This document shows positions 59,002-64,000 of a stretch of DNA of 64,000 nt, piece by piece (the stretch's first letter is position 1; each line of letters begins with the position of its first letter). Origin of the DNA: Thermoanaerobaculum aquaticum (lineage in GTDB: Bacteria; Acidobacteriota; Thermoanaerobaculia; Thermoanaerobaculales; Thermoanaerobaculaceae); assembly GCF_000687145.1 (NCBI RefSeq), contig NZ_JMFG01000008.1:64878-128877 (forward strand), given 5' to 3'. The position numbers and the translations under genes were made by a program. Below the pieces are notes generated by a model. That model had not been told where the DNA came from and ran no database searches. It saw nothing but the letters and a program-made list of their open reading frames with translations.

Positions 59002-61232
59002 ATGAGGCCCCGGAGAGCAAACCGCCTGGCGGCAGCCGAAAGCCCGTACCTGCGGCAACACGGCTACGACCCGGTGGATTGGTACCCCTGGGGCCAGGAA
59101 GCTTTCCAGAAGGCTAAAACGGAAGACAAACCCATCTTCCTCTCCATCGGTTACGCCACCTGCCACTGGTGCCACGTCATGGCCCGGGAAAGCTTCGCCG
59201 ATCCCGAGGTGGCAAGCTTCCTCAACCGGCACTTTGTGGCCATCAAGGTGGACCGCCAGGAGTTCCCGCAGGTGGACGAGGTGTACATGCGGGCAGCGTT
59301 GGCTCTGGGGGGGCACGGCGGCTGGCCCCTGTCGGTGTTCTGCACCCCCGAAGGGTTGCCCTTTTTTGCCGGCACGTACTTTCCCCCCAAACCCCGGGGC
59401 GGGCTCCCGTCCTTCCGGCAGGTGCTGGAAAGCGTGGTGGCCTTCTGGCAATCAAAACGCTCTGAACTGGAAGAACAGCGGGAGGGGTTGCTTTCCCTGC
59501 TGGTTCCCCCTTCCCCGGCGCCCGGAAACCTCGACCTTGCAGCCTTGAAGGGCGAAGCCTTGGCCCGTCTGGAAGCGGAGTTCGATGAAGAAAACGGCGG
59601 GTTTGGGGGAGCCCCAAAGTTTCCGCTGCCGGCCCAGTTGGGCTTCCTCCTGCACCTCGCCCGCCAGGGCAACGCCAAAGCCCAGCTCATGCTCACCAGG
59701 AGCCTGGAAGGCATGGCACAGGGAGGCATCCGCGACGCGCTCTTCGGGGGCTTTCACCGCTATTCCACGGACGAACGCTGGTTCATCCCCCACTACGAAA
59801 AGATGCTCCCGGACAACGCCCTCCTTGCCCAGCTTTACCTGGAAGCGGGCCACCTCTTTCGGGTTACCCGCTGGCGGGAGGTGGGAAGGAAAACCTTGCA
59901 TTTCTTGAGGTCCCTCTTTCGCCAAGAGGAAAGCCTCATGGCCTGGGCACCGGTGGATTTGTCGGGGATCCCCCACCCGTTTTTCGTTGCCGGCTGGGAC
60001 GCCGACACCCACGGGGAGGAAGGAAAAACCTTCACCTTTTCCCTTGCGGAGCTTGCCGAAGCTTTAACCCCGGAGCAGCTTGAGCTCCTCCAAAAGCTCA
60101 GCCCCTTCCCCTGGAGCCATTCCCCCCGACCCCTGGCCTTGCCTCCCCTGGATGCGGAGGTAGCCCGGGAGCTTCGCTTGCCCTGGCCGGTAGCAAAAAA
60201 GGAACTTACCAAGGCCTTGGCGCGGCTCAAGCGCCTCGCCCAGGGCAAGGGGCTGCCGGCGGTGGACAGGCAAGCGGTAAGTGCCTGGAACGCCATGGCG
60301 GTTTGGGCCTTCTGCCGCTTCCTGCAACAGCAAAAACCGGGGCGAGCGCTGCTTTTCCCCGTGGACACAATGCTTTTCGTTCCCCTGGAAGATAACGACG
60401 ACGAGGAGCTCTCGGGGGTTCCCTCGCCAGACCGGGCCTGGTCGGCGTCAGTGGCCTTCGCCCGCTACATCAGCCGGGATACCTACCTGCTTTCCGCCGC
60501 CGAAGCGCTCTGGCAGTTTCGCTGGCCCAAGCCCGGAAGCATCCCCAGGACCATCGTCAAAGGGTGCCCCCACAGCCCCGAAACCCTGGAAGACCTGGCC
60601 TGGGCTGCCTGGGCCTTTTTGGAGGTCTTCCTCACCACCGGTGCAAGCTTTTGGCTGTCTCGGGTGGCGAGGCTGCTGGAGAGGAGGGTCCCCCACTACC
60701 GCGGTGCTCAGGGAGAGCTCTTCACCACGCCCGATGACCAATCGGTGTTCCCCATCCGTCAGCGAAACCCTTACGACGGGGCCCACCCCAACCCGGGAGC
60801 GGTGCTGTGCCGCACGCTCTACCGGCTTTTCTGGCTCACCGGCAACGAAACCTTCCGCACCTGGGCCGATGAGGCTCTGGCCGCCGAGGCTCAGTTTGTG
60901 GCGGCAAGCCCCCATAACGCCACCAGCTGGCTTCTGGCTGCCGAAGAGGGGCAAAAGACCTCGGTGCTGGTGGTGGCGGGCTCTCCGCGGTGGGCCAGCA
61001 CCCAGGCCCTCATCCGTACTGCCCACCGTCACCCCCACAAACCCCACATGGTGGTCTTTCTGGACCAGTGGCCGCCCACCAGGCACGAGCTTTTCTGGCT
61101 TCCAGTTTTCCAAGACCGCCCCGCTGCCGGCAAGGAACAAGCGCAGGCTTACCTCTGTCGGGGGAGCGAGTGCTTTCCCCCGGTTTCCAGCCCCGGGGAG
61201 CTCCGGCGCCTCCTCACCGAAACCGCCGGGAC

Positions 61233-61236
<4 letters not shown>
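59002..61236 (+). CDS. YyaL-type thioredoxin-domain protein (DUF255, SSP411 family)
   Basis: A 744-residue protein. The N-terminal thioredoxin-like DUF255 domain has [18 protein letters not shown], and the CHWCHVM active site near 54-57, then [13 protein letters not shown] and AGTYFPP. The C-terminal 550 residues form an (alpha/alpha) barrel like N-acylglucosamine 2-epimerases and glycosidases ([27 protein letters not shown]). The activity of the family is not established. It is cotranscribed with the propeller gene; the Shine-Dalgarno is poor. It converges on the next gene with a 4-nt overlap. Confidence 0.87.
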
Positions 61237-63976
<2,740 letters not shown>

Positions 63977-64000
63977 GGGCGACTGGCGGGTCACCCCTGG

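Overview
The window is a contiguous piece of a GC-rich bacterial chromosome, packed with genes and dominated by housekeeping and catabolic functions. I see 54 protein genes and one tRNA, and no rRNA, phage, insertion sequence or CRISPR array. A glutaredoxin-like protein disulfide oxidoreductase (a family typical of thermophiles), a secreted thermolysin-type protease, fatty-acid and glutaryl-CoA oxidation genes with a membrane Fe-S ETF dehydrogenase, many TPR and lipoprotein genes and an outer-membrane-barrel candidate all fit a thermophilic, peptide- and fatty-acid-degrading Gram-negative heterotroph. My best guess is a member of Acidobacteriota close to Thermoanaerobaculum; this is inference and was not checked by any search.

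Layout. 1-5.5 kb: a TSUP exporter, a Ser/Thr kinase with TPRs, and a LeuA/HMGL-type lyase paired with a crotonase. 5.6-9.7 kb: a DUF1858 + disulfide oxidoreductase operon, a transglutaminase-like TPR lipoprotein, an RsbU-type phosphatase and a left-handed beta-helix protein. 9.7-16.4 kb: a FecR/DUF6600 surface protein behind a textbook sigma-54 promoter, a GT-C-like membrane protein, asparagine synthetase, and a class V aminotransferase fold that lacks the PLP lysine. 16.7-21.9 kb: tRNA-Arg(CCT), acylphosphatase, the fadN-fadA beta-oxidation operon with a FadR-like palindrome at its promoter, and a GNAT. 21.9-31.4 kb: a membrane protein-kinase-regulator-alcohol dehydrogenase operon, M4 protease, YraN, an EMO/FadF-like ETF oxidoreductase, and a two-domain GNAT behind a structured leader. 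31.4-32.3 kb: a small lower-GC patch. 32.3-38.1 kb: the classical era / CBS transporter / ybeY / 7TM-HD / phoH cluster with overlapping reading frames. 38.2-43.2 kb: cobalamin adenosyltransferase, a hybrid sensor with a decayed ATPase domain, gamma-glutamyltransferase. 43.2-48.7 kb: a five-gene minus-strand operon (small protein, SDR, alanine-dehydrogenase-like protein without its catalytic Lys/His, CoA-transferase, cytosolic BtuF-like protein) divergent from glutaryl-CoA dehydrogenase. 48.7-57.9 kb: a barrel protein, trpS, and the pilT-pilT-recX-alaS-lytic transglycosylase block. 57.9-64 kb: a PD40 propeller lipoprotein, a YyaL/DUF255 protein, a DUF374 acyltransferase and guaB.

Working together: fadN, fadA, crotonase, glutaryl-CoA dehydrogenase, CoA-transferase and the membrane Fe-S protein form a coherent acyl-CoA oxidation network feeding electrons through ETF to the quinone pool. 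The most striking regulatory pattern is that at least eight genes have a -10 hexamer ending only 5-6 nt before a start codon, with no Shine-Dalgarno room, which implies leaderless transcripts. Three enzymes or sensors (class V aminotransferase, alanine dehydrogenase, hybrid histidine kinase) keep their folds but have lost signature catalytic residues. No single large undescribed system is obvious; these smaller signals are the best leads.
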